A stretch of DNA of 64,000 bases from Mesorhizobium_K quangtriensis (lineage in GTDB: Bacteria; Pseudomonadota; Alphaproteobacteria; Rhizobiales; Rhizobiaceae): contig NZ_JBEBMF010000003.1 of the NCBI RefSeq assembly GCF_040081925.1, positions 496,001 through 560,000 of the forward strand, written 5' to 3'. Numbering within the stretch: position 1 is the stretch's first letter; the number at the start of each line of letters is the position of its first letter. Shown piece by piece: positions 40,733 through 49,151 of the stretch. The notes beneath the pieces are model-generated. The model saw only the letters and a program-made list of their open reading frames with translations. It did no database searches and was not told the origin of the DNA. The position numbers were made by a program, and so were the translations under genes.

Positions 40733-41362
40733 ATGGGCTTGTTTGACGGGATTGGCCGCGCCTTTGGCCTTGCCCGCGACCACATCGAAACCGGCGCGGA
40801 ACTCGCAGCATTCATGGACTCGCGGGCAGCGTTCCTTGCCCAGAAATGCGTTGTCGAGTTTTGTCGCGTCAGGGCAGGAGTGTACTGGCAGAAGCTCTTT
40901 TCTGAGAACGACTTCCAGCGCGAACTCTCACGCTCGCGATGGCGCAGCTACCCGGCGGCTTATGGCATGATCGCCGAGATGGTCGAAGGGGCGTTGCGCG
41001 TGCACGCAGGCGTGCAGCGGCTCGAGGTTCCGGACAGGCTGGCGGCTCTGGCGGCCGGCACATTTGCACAATATCCGGTTCCAGAAGGAGAGAGTGACGC
41101 CTTCTGGCATGATGCCGAAGCTCTCGTGCGCGAAACGCTGGCGAAGGCAAGGGGCGCACCGGCCCGACCCGTGCGCGAGATACCAAAACCTCTTGCGAGG
41201 AAGGTTTTCGATGCGTTGCCTCTTCACAAGGACATCGTCACCAATGACTACGACTACATATTTAACAATCTGCGCATGAACCTTCTGCGGGCTCACGAAG
41301 AGCTCGTGGCATCCGCCGCCCCCGAGCCGCTACTGGCCGATTTGCTTGGCGATCGCGGATAG
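40733..41362 (+). CDS. Hypothetical protein, mainly helical
   Basis: A 209-residue soluble protein I do not recognise. It is helix-rich, with an aromatic central part (CRVRAGVYWQKLFSENDFQR). A second recognisable stretch is LPLHKDIVTNDYDYIFNNLR near the C-terminus. No membrane segment or signal peptide is seen. CGGGAGGACCAC precedes the chosen ATG. An extension of 30 codons upstream is less likely. It is divergent from the symporter operon and convergent with glnA. The 240-base upstream gap presumably holds both promoters. Confidence 0.75.
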   Translation: MGLFDGIGRAFGLARDHIETGAELAAFMDSRAAFLAQKCVVEFCRVRAGVYWQKLFSENDFQRELSRSRWRSYPAAYGMIAEMVEGALRVHAGVQRLEVPDRLAALAAGTFAQYPVPEGESDAFWHDAEALVRETLAKARGAPARPVREIPKPLARKVFDALPLHKDIVTNDYDYIFNNLRMNLLRAHEELVASAAPEPLLADLLGDRG

Positions 41363-41385
41363 TCTGCGGCGGTAACGCTGCAAGT

Positions 41386-41411
41386 AAAAAGCCCCGGCCT
41401 TTGGCCGGGGC
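41386..41411 (-). terminator. Rho-independent terminator of glnA
   Basis: GCCCCGGCC and GGCCGGGGC form a perfect 9-bp stem with a three-base loop. On the minus strand a run of five T residues follows, so it ends the glnBA transcript. Confidence 0.9.
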
Positions 41412-41438
41412 TCGCATAAAGGTACGGTGCGGCGACGA

Positions 41439-42848
41439 TCACACCGAGTAGTACATGTCGAACTCGACCGGGTGAGGCGTCATTTCGAAGCGCATCACTT
41501 CGGCCATCTTGAGCTCGATATAAGCGTCGATCTGGTCGTCGTCGAAGACGCCGCCGGCTTTCAGGAACCCGCGATCCTTGTCGAGGTTCTGCAGAGCTTC
41601 GCGCAGCGAGCCGGACACGGTCGGGATCTTCTTCAGTTCCTTCGGCGGCAGGTCATAGAGATCCTTGTCCATCGGCTGGCCGGGGTGGATCTTGTTCTTG
41701 ATACCGTCGAGCCCAGCCATCAGCAGGGCCGCGAAGCCGAGATAAGGGTTCGCGCCCGGATCGGGGAAGCGGACCTCGACGCGCTTCGACTTCGGCGATG
41801 AGCCGAAAGGAATGCGGCAGGAGGCCGAGCGGTTGCGTGCCGAGTAGGCCAGCAGCACCGGCGCTTCGTAGCCTGGCACCAGTCGCTTGTAGGAGTTGGT
41901 CAGCGGGTTGGTGAAGGCGTTGATGGCCTTGGCGTGCTTGATGACGCCGCCGATGAAGTACAGGCAGTTTTCCGACAGGCCGGCATACTCGTTGCCGGCG
42001 AAGGTCGGCTTGCCGCCCTTCCAGATCGACATATGGACGTGCATGCCCGAGCCGTTGTCGCCAAAGATTGGCTTCGGCATGAAGGTCGCGGTCTTGCCAT
42101 AGGCGTTCGCTACCTGGTGCACGACGTACTTGTAGATCAGCATCTTGTCGGCGTTGCGGACGAGGGTGTCGAACTTGATGCCGAGCTCGTGCTGGGCGGC
42201 CGCCACCTCGTGGTGGTGCTTCTCGACGCGCACGCCCATCTCGGACAGCACCGTCAGCATCTCGGAGCGCATGTCCTGCGCCGAATCGATCGGCGGAACG
42301 GGGAAGTATCCGCCCTTGACGCGCGGGCGGTGACCGAGGTTGCCCGTCTCGTAGTCGGTATCGTCGTTGGACGGCAGTTCGGTGGAGTCGAGCATGAAGC
42401 CGGTATTGTACGGGTCGGCCTTGTATTTCACGTCGTCGAAGACGAAGAATTCAGCCTCGGGACCGACATAGATCGTGTCGCCGACGCCTTCCGACTTCAT
42501 GTAGGCCTCGGCCTTCTTCGCTGTGCCGCGAGGGTCGCGATTGTACGCTTCGCCAGAGACCGGATCGAGAATGTCGCACAGGATGACCATGGTCGACTGG
42601 GCGAAGAACGGGTCCATGTGAACCGTGTCGGTATCCGGCATCAGCACCATGTCGGACTCGTTGATGGCCTTCCATCCGGCAATCGAAGAACCGTCGAACA
42701 TCACACCGTCGGCGAACATGTCCTCCTCGACTTCGGCGACGTCCATCGTCACATGCTGGAGCTTGCCCTTGGGGTCGGTGAACCGCAGATCAACGAACTT
42801 AACGTCGTTGTCCTTGATCTGCTTCATGATGTCCTTGGCTGTGGTCAT
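41439..42848 (-). CDS. glnA: Glutamine synthetase I
   Basis: The 469-residue dodecameric GSI. The N-terminal KFVDLRFTDPKGKLQHVT, the MFDGSSIAGWK segment, the ATP-site KPIFGDNGSGMHVH and NRSASCRIP are all present. Y398 in DKDLYDLPPKE is the adenylylation tyrosine, so activity should be controlled by GlnE in response to PII. GSI and GSII both occur in the window, about 4 kb apart. It lies 52 bases downstream of glnB on the same strand, forming a glnBA operon. Confidence 0.99.
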   Translation of the reverse strand: MTTAKDIMKQIKDNDVKFVDLRFTDPKGKLQHVTMDVAEVEEDMFADGVMFDGSSIAGWKAINESDMVLMPDTDTVHMDPFFAQSTMVILCDILDPVSGEAYNRDPRGTAKKAEAYMKSEGVGDTIYVGPEAEFFVFDDVKYKADPYNTGFMLDSTELPSNDDTDYETGNLGHRPRVKGGYFPVPPIDSAQDMRSEMLTVLSEMGVRVEKHHHEVAAAQHELGIKFDTLVRNADKMLIYKYVVHQVANAYGKTATFMPKPIFGDNGSGMHVHMSIWKGGKPTFAGNEYAGLSENCLYFIGGVIKHAKAINAFTNPLTNSYKRLVPGYEAPVLLAYSARNRSASCRIPFGSSPKSKRVEVRFPDPGANPYLGFAALLMAGLDGIKNKIHPGQPMDKDLYDLPPKELKKIPTVSGSLREALQNLDKDRGFLKAGGVFDDDQIDAYIELKMAEVMRFEMTPHPVEFDMYYSV

Positions 42849-42900
42849 ATCCCTATCCCTAGATGTTTTTGTGGATTCGAGCGTTTGAATATCGCTTCGT

Positions 42901-43239
42901 TCAGACGGCGTCTATGCCGGTTTCGCCGGTGCGGATGCGGATGACCTCTTCGATGTTGGACACGAATATCTTGCCGTCGCCGATGCGGCCCGTCTGCGCC
43001 GCCTTACGGATCGCCTCGATAGCCCCTTCGACAGCGTCGTCGCCAAGCACCACCTCGATCTTCACTTTGGGCAGGAAGTCGACGACATATTCAGCGCCGC
43101 GGTAGAGTTCGGTATGTCCCTTTTGGCGGCCGAAACCTTTTGCTTCGGTCACCGTGATGCCTTGAAGACCGGCTTCCTGGAGGGCTTCCTTCACCTCATC
43201 GAGCTTGAACGGCTTTATGATTGCTTCGATTTTCTTCAT
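42901..43239 (-). CDS. glnB: Nitrogen regulatory protein PII
   Basis: A 112-residue trimeric signal protein. MKKIEAIIKPFKLDEVKEAL at the N-terminus and Y51 in the T-loop KGHTELYRGAEY are intact. Y51 is the uridylylation site. The C-terminal GKIFVSNIEEVIRIRTGE holds the nucleotide-binding segment. It senses ATP/ADP and 2-oxoglutarate and signals to GlnE, NtrB and others. The frame extends 25 codons upstream without family character. A sigma-54-like promoter lies about 60 bases upstream, and glnA follows. Confidence 0.98.
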   Translation of the reverse strand: MKKIEAIIKPFKLDEVKEALQEAGLQGITVTEAKGFGRQKGHTELYRGAEYVVDFLPKVKIEVVLGDDAVEGAIEAIRKAAQTGRIGDGKIFVSNIEEVIRIRTGETGIDAV

Positions 43240-43297
43240 CTCTATTTCAGCCTCCAAATGAGTATTTTCAGTCGCAATGACCGCTTGCGCAACGTCT

Positions 43298-43313
43298 AGC
43301 ACGAAGTGTGCCA
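43298..43313 (-). promoter_or_regulatory. Candidate sigma-54 promoter of glnBA
   Basis: On the minus strand: TGGCAC, five bases, GTGC. It has the invariant GG and GC at the right spacing, with one mismatch (G for T) at the -12 element. Transcription would start near 43287, about 50 bases before glnB. glnBA operons of rhizobia are known to use NtrC and sigma-54. Confidence 0.55.
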
Positions 43314-43561
43314 ATCCGCTTGCGCTGCATCAAAGTTGCCTCGAAAGCGCCGGCTTCATCGATGTTTGTTCCCGGACGACAAATTCCTGATGAAAAGCGC
43401 CAGTTCGTTACGCAAGAATACAAATTGCCACCTATTGAGGCAGCATATTTATTGATCATGTTGATTGTTTTGTATGCACATATGTCCATGCGTGCCCGGA
43501 CTTGCGGTGCTTCGTTCCTAGGTCGCTCCGTGGTACGAGCAGGTGAAACAGGCGGCGCTTG

Positions 43562-45088
43562 ATGGCGGACGAACTTCTTACACCTGCTGAGATGGCCGAA
43601 GCCGACAGATTGAGCATCAAGGCTGGGCCGCTTGACGGCATGGGTCTCATGCGCCGGGCAGGTGGGGCCGTGGCTGCGCTTGTGGTCGAGCGATATGCTG
43701 ACGCGCCATCCGTCGATGTTCTGTGCGGCCCGGGAAACAATGGCGGAGACGGTTATGTCGTGGCCAGGCTCCTCGCCGAGGCTGGCGCCACGGTGCGCGT
43801 CTGGGCGCTTGGGCACCCCAAGCCGGGGACGGATGCCGCGATTGCGGCAAAGGAATGTCCTGTGGAAGCGAAGCCGCTTTCGGGTTTCGCCCCCGTGAAG
43901 GGCGCGGTGGTTATCGATGCTCTGTTCGGTGCAGGGCTGTCCAAGGCAATCGATGGCGAGGCGGCAATCGCCATCGAGAAGTGTACCGACGTATCGGTGC
44001 CGGTCGTCGCTGTCGATCTGCCGTCCGGAGTTTCCGGTGACAGCGGCAAGATCCTCGGATCGGCGTTCCGGGCAGACCTGACCGTGACCTTTTTTCGCAA
44101 GAAGCCGGGCCATCTGCTTTATCCCGGTCGTGAACTCTGTGGCCGAACGATTGTGGCCGACATCGGGATCAGGTCCGATGCATTGGATAAGATAAAGCCG
44201 ACCTGCTGGGAAAACACACCCGACCTCTGGCTCGGGATATTTCCGCATCTCCCGGCCAACACCCATAAGTATGCGCGGGGCCATGTTGGTGTCTTTTCAG
44301 GCGGCCTTGCCTCGACCGGGGCCGCGCGGCTCTCCGCAAGAGCGGCCGCGCGGGCTGGGGCAGGGGCCGTCACGCTACTGTCGCCGGGCAACGCGCTACA
44401 GGTGAACGCAGCGCACCTGACATCCATCATCCTGCGCAAGACGGATGGCATTGAAGACGTCAAAGAGTGGCTGGACGAGCGCAAGCCTGCTGCTCTGGTC
44501 TTTGGGCCGGCCGCTGGCTTGCAGGACAGCGTCGGCGACTTCGCGCTGTCATTGATCGAAGCTGCCACCAATAAGGTTCGCCACCTCGTCCTGGACGCCG
44601 ACGCGCTGACCCATATCTCCCGCAGGCGTGGAGAATTCCTGGCCTTGTTCAGGCAAGCCGGAGCGCCGCACGTCGTGCTAACGCCCCACGAGGGCGAGTT
44701 CGCGCGCGTTTTTCCGGAACTTGCCCATGACGAAGGTTTGTCGAAGCTGGATCGTGCCCGCAGAGCCGCCTCGCTCTCCGGCGCAACGGTGATCCTCAAA
44801 GGACCCGACACCGTGATCGCATCACCCGACGGCCAAACGGCGATCAACACGAACGCACCGCCTTGGCTTGCGACGGCGGGCTCGGGCGACGTGCTGGCCG
44901 GCATTACGGCCGGACTTCTGTCGCAGGGCATGACGGCTTTTGAGGCGGCCTGCGCCGCGGTCTGGCTGCACGGCGCGGCCGGATCGCTTTTTGGACCGGG
45001 ACTGATTGCGGAGGATTTGCCCGACTTGCTGCCCCAAGTCTTGCGCGACCTGCTTGCAACGCACCCTGCCAAGGAGGCCAGTCGATGA
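43562..45088 (+). CDS. nnrDE: Bifunctional NAD(P)H-hydrate epimerase / ADP-dependent dehydratase
   Basis: A 508-residue enzyme that repairs hydrated NADH and NADPH. The N-terminal YjeF_N epimerase domain (about 1-215) contains CGPGNNGGDGYVVARLL and a later DALFGAGL. The C-terminal ribokinase-fold dehydratase domain (about 225-500) has VLTPHEGEFARVFP, and the catalytic WLATAGSGDVLAGITAGLL near its end. The length is normal for the fused form. The ATG at 43562 is preferred over a TTG one codon earlier. It is divergent from glnB, a linkage common in rhizobia. Its stop overlaps the start of the next gene (ATGA). Confidence 0.94.
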   Translation: MADELLTPAEMAEADRLSIKAGPLDGMGLMRRAGGAVAALVVERYADAPSVDVLCGPGNNGGDGYVVARLLAEAGATVRVWALGHPKPGTDAAIAAKECPVEAKPLSGFAPVKGAVVIDALFGAGLSKAIDGEAAIAIEKCTDVSVPVVAVDLPSGVSGDSGKILGSAFRADLTVTFFRKKPGHLLYPGRELCGRTIVADIGIRSDALDKIKPTCWENTPDLWLGIFPHLPANTHKYARGHVGVFSGGLASTGAARLSARAAARAGAGAVTLLSPGNALQVNAAHLTSIILRKTDGIEDVKEWLDERKPAALVFGPAAGLQDSVGDFALSLIEAATNKVRHLVLDADALTHISRRRGEFLALFRQAGAPHVVLTPHEGEFARVFPELAHDEGLSKLDRARRAASLSGATVILKGPDTVIASPDGQTAINTNAPPWLATAGSGDVLAGITAGLLSQGMTAFEAACAAVWLHGAAGSLFGPGLIAEDLPDLLPQVLRDLLATHPAKEASR

Positions 45089-47127
45089 CCCGCCTCATCG
45101 CAGCCGTCATAGCTTGCCTCAGCATGGCCGGCGTAAGCCGTGCAGCGGAGCCCGTGCTGTATGTCGAAGACCCTGTCCTGCTGGGCCAACTGGAGAAGAT
45201 GGGCTACGCCTTCACGGACATCTTCGGCAACGACGGCGATGGCAATCTGCAGGCGCTCTACGCGGAAGCGCCTGCTTATCGCGCGCTGGCCGATACGATC
45301 ACAGGCGATGTTGGCGAACTGCGTCGCGAGATAGAGGCGGGTGGTCGGCCGTTGCGCGAGTTTACCGCCGCCGAGACCGGCCGCGTCATGGACATGCGCT
45401 GGCTGAAAACCAATGTCGCGCGGTTCCGCCTGGTCGGCGTGGTGAACAGGCTCGACCGCCGGGACTTCCATGATCTGCTTGGCGAAGGCGGGTGCGGCGA
45501 GGTGCGGCTGGTCTACCGACTGGCCTATGCGTTCAGGAAGGGCGGAAAGGGCAAACTGCTCTCGTCCCGCATGCCGTTCAATTTCAATGCGGTCTTTGAT
45601 GTGAAGCCGGACGCAGATGGCGGCTGCGTGGGCGTCGCGGGACGCTGGTCGCCGGCCATCGACGAGAACGTCGACGCCGGCTGGCTGGCCGGAGGGCCGC
45701 TCGACCCCGAAGCGCTGTCGTTCCGGCAGCTTGAGTTGAACGCGCAGGTGGTGCGGTTTCCATCCGGACAGGAGCCGGAGTTCGGCGGGCAGGCTGTCTA
45801 CCTGATGCGCATCTTCGGCATCGACGGGGAGACGGTCACCGAACGTACGCTGGAGAACACGCCGGACAGCGCGCGCATCGCAGCCGACGCTGAACTGAAG
45901 GCGAGGCTTGCGGCTTACGTTGCTGAAAATGCCGCGGCGATCGACATGGGCGTCTATCAGGTGCCTCAGGAGTTCCTGGCTAAGAAGGTCGTCTCGTGGT
46001 CGACCTTCGGCAACGCGCGGGCGGCCAATCATCCGTTCGGCGCGATCTTCGACCCGGAGGACTTTGCCGGTGTCGATCTGGCTGGCGGCAAGCTGGTGCG
46101 CTCGCCGAAGGCATTGCTCGAGCGGCTGGACAACGGCACTTGCCAGGGCTGCCACCAGGCGGGCGGGACGGCGGGCTTCCATGTTATCGGACTGGACGAC
46201 GAATACACCTCGCCGCTGAACCGCGTGCAGGTCGGCATCTCCCCGCACCTCCACGCGGAGCTGCCGCGCCGCGCGGCATGGGTGAACGCGGTGCGCGAGG
46301 AACGCGAGCCGAACCGTTTTCGCCCGCTCTCTTTTGCGCCGAAGGCTGAATGGCTTGAGGATGGTACGTTCTCCTATGAACCGGCCGATGCCGCCGCTGC
46401 CTGCATTACGGGCGAGGATGCTCCGTCCTTCGGCGAGGCCTGGTCCTGCGGGCAAGGCACTCAGTGTACGACACTCGCGGCGGGTGGGGAGAAAACCATC
46501 GCGGTCGCGCAGTGCTTGCTGCCGGCGGAAGCGCCCGACATGTTCTCCGGCCACCCGTGCCTTGCCGGAGACGTGACGACCGCGACCACGCTGCCGTTCA
46601 AGGATCGGTTCAGCCTGACCCAGTTCACGGCGTTCGCCGAGAAGGCTTCGCCCTCTACATACACCTGCCGGCCGCCGCGCATCGGCGTGCCGGGCGGCAT
46701 GGCGTATCGCCAGTGCAACGTCAAGGACAGGGCGTTCGCGGGCTTCAAACCGGGCGCGGCCATGCCCCGCGAGATCTGCGGGCTGACGGGCGGCAAGGCG
46801 TTCGACCTCTGCGTCTCGACCGGCGACTTCGACAAGTGCCTCGCCGGCGCGGTCATGCGGGGCAACCGGGCGGCGTGCTCGGCCGATCACTTCTGCCGCG
46901 ACGACTATATCTGCCAGGCGTTTCCGGGCGACACGCCGAACGTCAAGAAGGTGAAAGGCGTCGGCTTTTGCTCGCCGACCTATTTCGTCTTCCAGATGCG
47001 GATCGACAATCACGCGACGCCCTGGGCCAAGGGGCCGGCCATCGCCGGTGCAAGCCGGATGGGCGGCGGGGAGGAGCCGACCTACCGCTCGATCGAGGTC
47101 GACGGCGATCCGGATGATCTGTGGTGA
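45085..47127 (+). CDS. Secreted protein with single CxxCH heme-type motif, unknown function
   Basis: A 680-residue exported protein. A signal peptide (about 1-20, cut near SRA-AEP) is clear. A CxxCH motif (C353, C356, H357 in NGTCQGCHQAGG) would bind one c-type heme in the periplasm. The C-terminal 250 residues carry many paired cysteines (SCGQGTQC, HPCLAGD, STYTCRPP, QCNVKD, EICGL, DLCVS, DKCLA, ACSADHFCRDDYIC, GFCSP), which suggests several disulfides. I recognise no named family. It is translationally coupled to nnrDE by an ATGA overlap. A redox or sugar-dehydrogenase-like role is only a guess. Confidence 0.78.
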   Translation: MTRLIAAVIACLSMAGVSRAAEPVLYVEDPVLLGQLEKMGYAFTDIFGNDGDGNLQALYAEAPAYRALADTITGDVGELRREIEAGGRPLREFTAAETGRVMDMRWLKTNVARFRLVGVVNRLDRRDFHDLLGEGGCGEVRLVYRLAYAFRKGGKGKLLSSRMPFNFNAVFDVKPDADGGCVGVAGRWSPAIDENVDAGWLAGGPLDPEALSFRQLELNAQVVRFPSGQEPEFGGQAVYLMRIFGIDGETVTERTLENTPDSARIAADAELKARLAAYVAENAAAIDMGVYQVPQEFLAKKVVSWSTFGNARAANHPFGAIFDPEDFAGVDLAGGKLVRSPKALLERLDNGTCQGCHQAGGTAGFHVIGLDDEYTSPLNRVQVGISPHLHAELPRRAAWVNAVREEREPNRFRPLSFAPKAEWLEDGTFSYEPADAAAACITGEDAPSFGEAWSCGQGTQCTTLAAGGEKTIAVAQCLLPAEAPDMFSGHPCLAGDVTTATTLPFKDRFSLTQFTAFAEKASPSTYTCRPPRIGVPGGMAYRQCNVKDRAFAGFKPGAAMPREICGLTGGKAFDLCVSTGDFDKCLAGAVMRGNRAACSADHFCRDDYICQAFPGDTPNVKKVKGVGFCSPTYFVFQMRIDNHATPWAKGPAIAGASRMGGGEEPTYRSIEVDGDPDDLW

Positions 47128-47136
47128 TGCTTCCTC

Positions 47137-47955
47137 CTACTGCTTGCCAACCTTCTCCATGAAGGCCATGGCGCCGTGCGGGGCGCGCACCTTGCCCGAA
47201 GTGATGAAGTAGACGAACACGTCGCGCGGCATGACGGCGGCTTCGCTGGCCGGATCGGAGCGCGGCAGGTCGTCGGGAGCCTTGCCCTCGGCCCAGAGCT
47301 TTGCGCGCTTGACCCAGGCGTTCAAATCCTTCGGCGCGTAGCAGGTCGGCTCGTCGTCCGACCCTGTCTGCAGCCGCGCATAGACGAAGTCGCCGGTGAC
47401 GTCGGCGATCGCCGGGTATTTTTCGTGGTCGGCATAGACGATCGCGACGTTGGCCTTGCGGCAGAGCGATACGAACTCCGGCACGATGAAACTGTCGGTG
47501 CGCACCTCGACTGCGTGGCGCAGTTTTACCCCGTCCTGTTTTTCCGGCAGCAGCTTCAGGAAGGCGCCGAAATCGTCGGCGTCGAATTTTTTCGTCGGGG
47601 CGAACTGCCAGAGGATCGGCCCGAGCTTTTCGCCGAGTTCCGACACGCCGGAACCGAGAAAGCGCTGTACGGACTCGCCGGCCTCGGCCAGCACGCGGCG
47701 GTTGGTGGCAAACCGTATGGCCTTCAGCGAGAAGACAAAACCGTCTGGCGCGTCGGCTGCCCATTTGGCGAAGGTCGGCGGCTTGAAGGTGGAATAGTAG
47801 GTGCCGTTGACCTCGATGGTCGGCACCTGCCGGCTGGCGAAATTGAGCTGCTTCGCCTTGGAGAGCTTCTCCGGATAGAAGGACGTGTCCCACGGCTCGA
47901 ACGTCCAGCCGCCCATGCCGGCGCGGATCTGGCCGGCGCTCCTTCCTGACGGCAT
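47137..47955 (-). CDS. DUF72 (YecE-like) protein
   Basis: A 272-residue TIM-barrel-like DUF72 protein. IRAGMGGWTFEPWDTSFYPE at the N-terminus, VNGTYYSTFKPPTFAKWA and FVFSLKA-type segments are family marks. VAIVYADHEKYP and the FVYARLQTGSDD strand are the later conserved parts. The biochemical role is unknown. It is convergent with the secreted protein gene, with nine bases between stops. A TTG/ATG start ambiguity is not apparent: MPSGRSAGQ is used with CAGGAAGGAGC just inside the start region. Confidence 0.85.
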   Translation of the reverse strand: MPSGRSAGQIRAGMGGWTFEPWDTSFYPEKLSKAKQLNFASRQVPTIEVNGTYYSTFKPPTFAKWAADAPDGFVFSLKAIRFATNRRVLAEAGESVQRFLGSGVSELGEKLGPILWQFAPTKKFDADDFGAFLKLLPEKQDGVKLRHAVEVRTDSFIVPEFVSLCRKANVAIVYADHEKYPAIADVTGDFVYARLQTGSDDEPTCYAPKDLNAWVKRAKLWAEGKAPDDLPRSDPASEAAVMPRDVFVYFITSGKVRAPHGAMAFMEKVGKQ

Positions 47956-48144
47956 CGCTGCCTCCCTCTCATGCGTTGCCGGGAAGATGCGTTTGCACTT
48001 TCCGTTTGTCTACCTGCGCGCGCGCTGCTCCTGACATGGCAAGGGAGTGGGACGGCGGGGACCAAGGGAACGGAAGGCCGCGCGAAAGCGCTCGCGGCAA
48101 GGCGATGCCACGGCACGCTTTTCGGGCAGTGAAGCGCGTCTGCA

Positions 48145-48996
48145 TCATGACGTGTCGGGATATTGCAGCGCATGGAGCGCCAGCGCATGGGCGTGGGCGA
48201 GGACCTCGTCGATGTCGCGGATGTTGCGGCGACGGAAGGCGGTGGGGTTGAAACGCGAGAGCCGACCGCCCGGCGGACGGCCCGGCCTGAGCGGCAAACG
48301 ACCCGCGGCGACCCGGCTGCGCCGGGCCTGCCAGCGGGCAAAGCGCCGGGCCTGCGCCGGCAGGCCGTCCAGCGCGGCTGCGAGGGCTGCGAGGCGCAGG
48401 CCAAGACGCGTGCAGTCGACCGGATCGTCGCGCGACGGCGGAGGCGGCAGCCTGTAGGGCTCGGCGAGGCCCGGAGACAGGATGCGCGGCGCAGCGTGAG
48501 CGGGAACGGTGCGGCCGTTCGGGCGACGCAACCGGCGGGGCGGATCAAACAATGGGAGGAGGGTCCTTCGAGGCAAGCCTTTTGCTTGCGCCTCAGGATG
48601 AGGGGCGTTGGCGGGCATCCGCGCAATTTCGGAGGGCGGCAGGACGACGGCGATGCCGAAGCGACGGAGCATCGGCACGGGGTCGACGGGCTTTGGCGCG
48701 GAGTTGCGCAGCGGCGGCAATGCCACGACCAGACCGCGCGCCGCCGCGATGACCAGCCGCCGCGCGGCGGATTCGGCCGGACGCAAGATGCGCAGGATGG
48801 CGAGGCGCAGATGACGGGGGAGCGTGCAACGGCCAGACCCCTCACCAGGTTCGGCTGGCGGCTCGGCTTTGCCTCGCGGGGCCGAACCATCCTCTCCCGC
48901 AAGGGGCGAGGAACCGAGCCCGGCCATGGCGAACAGGCCAACCAGAATGCGCTTCAGCGCTTGCACATTGTCGGATATCGCCGCGCGTCCGTCCAT
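48145..48996 (-). CDS. Rhizobial hypothetical protein with two inserted palindromic repeats
   Basis: A 283-residue basic, Pro/Arg-rich protein. The N-terminal helix DNVQALKRILVGLFAMAGL continues into LPRHLRLAILRILRPAESAARRLV. The later parts CTRLGLRLAALAAALDGLPAQARRFARW and the short C-terminal ALQYPDTS look like a conserved hypothetical that I recall from Mesorhizobium at about 230 residues. Two palindromic repeats are inserted in frame (residues about 28-55 and 130-147), making up most of the extra length. Overlapping frames on both strands are shadows. Part of residues 75-118 is duplicated at 52720-52848. The function is unknown, and it may be decaying. Confidence 0.6.
   Translation of the reverse strand: MDGRAAISDNVQALKRILVGLFAMAGLGSSPLAGEDGSAPRGKAEPPAEPGEGSGRCTLPRHLRLAILRILRPAESAARRLVIAAARGLVVALPPLRNSAPKPVDPVPMLRRFGIAVVLPPSEIARMPANAPHPEAQAKGLPRRTLLPLFDPPRRLRRPNGRTVPAHAAPRILSPGLAEPYRLPPPPSRDDPVDCTRLGLRLAALAAALDGLPAQARRFARWQARRSRVAAGRLPLRPGRPPGGRLSRFNPTAFRRRNIRDIDEVLAHAHALALHALQYPDTS
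48556..48606. repeat. Palindromic repeat of rhizobial type inside the hypothetical gene
   Basis: GAGGCAAGC and GCTTGCGCCTC form an inverted repeat with a two-base bulge, flanked by CCTTCG and CAGGATGAGG. It resembles a dispersed palindrome common in Hyphomicrobiales genomes, where it is usually intergenic. Here it is read in frame. Confidence 0.6.
48836..48913. repeat. Second palindromic repeat inside the hypothetical gene
   Basis: CCCCTCACC on one side and a CGCAAGGGGCGAGG block on the other, with a GGTTCGGC / GCCGAACC inner stem, form a long imperfect palindrome. The translated form SSPLAGEDGSAPRG is a repeat product often seen in alphaproteobacterial annotations. Confidence 0.6.
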
Positions 48997-49151
48997 TACC
49001 GCCTCCTTTCAGGCGGCGGCATTATGGGGCAGGTGGGAAGGACGTGGATAAAACGCTCGCGGATTGTACGCGTCCATCTAGGAGATGAGGCGCATGAGCG
49101 GCTTAGTCGCTGAAGTCAACGAGTAGACCGGATGATCGCTTGAACGATGAG

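Noticed and set aside
44119..47013. A 964-codon minus-strand open frame over nnrDE and the secreted protein gene
   Set aside because: Both plus-strand genes have clear starts, domains or a signal peptide. The reverse frame has no recognisable motif.
48163..49113. A plus-strand frame of 316 codons and a second minus-strand frame (47724-48941) over the hypothetical gene
   Set aside because: They overlap the better frame at 48145-48996, and the duplicated fragment at 52720-52848 is most protein-like in that frame.
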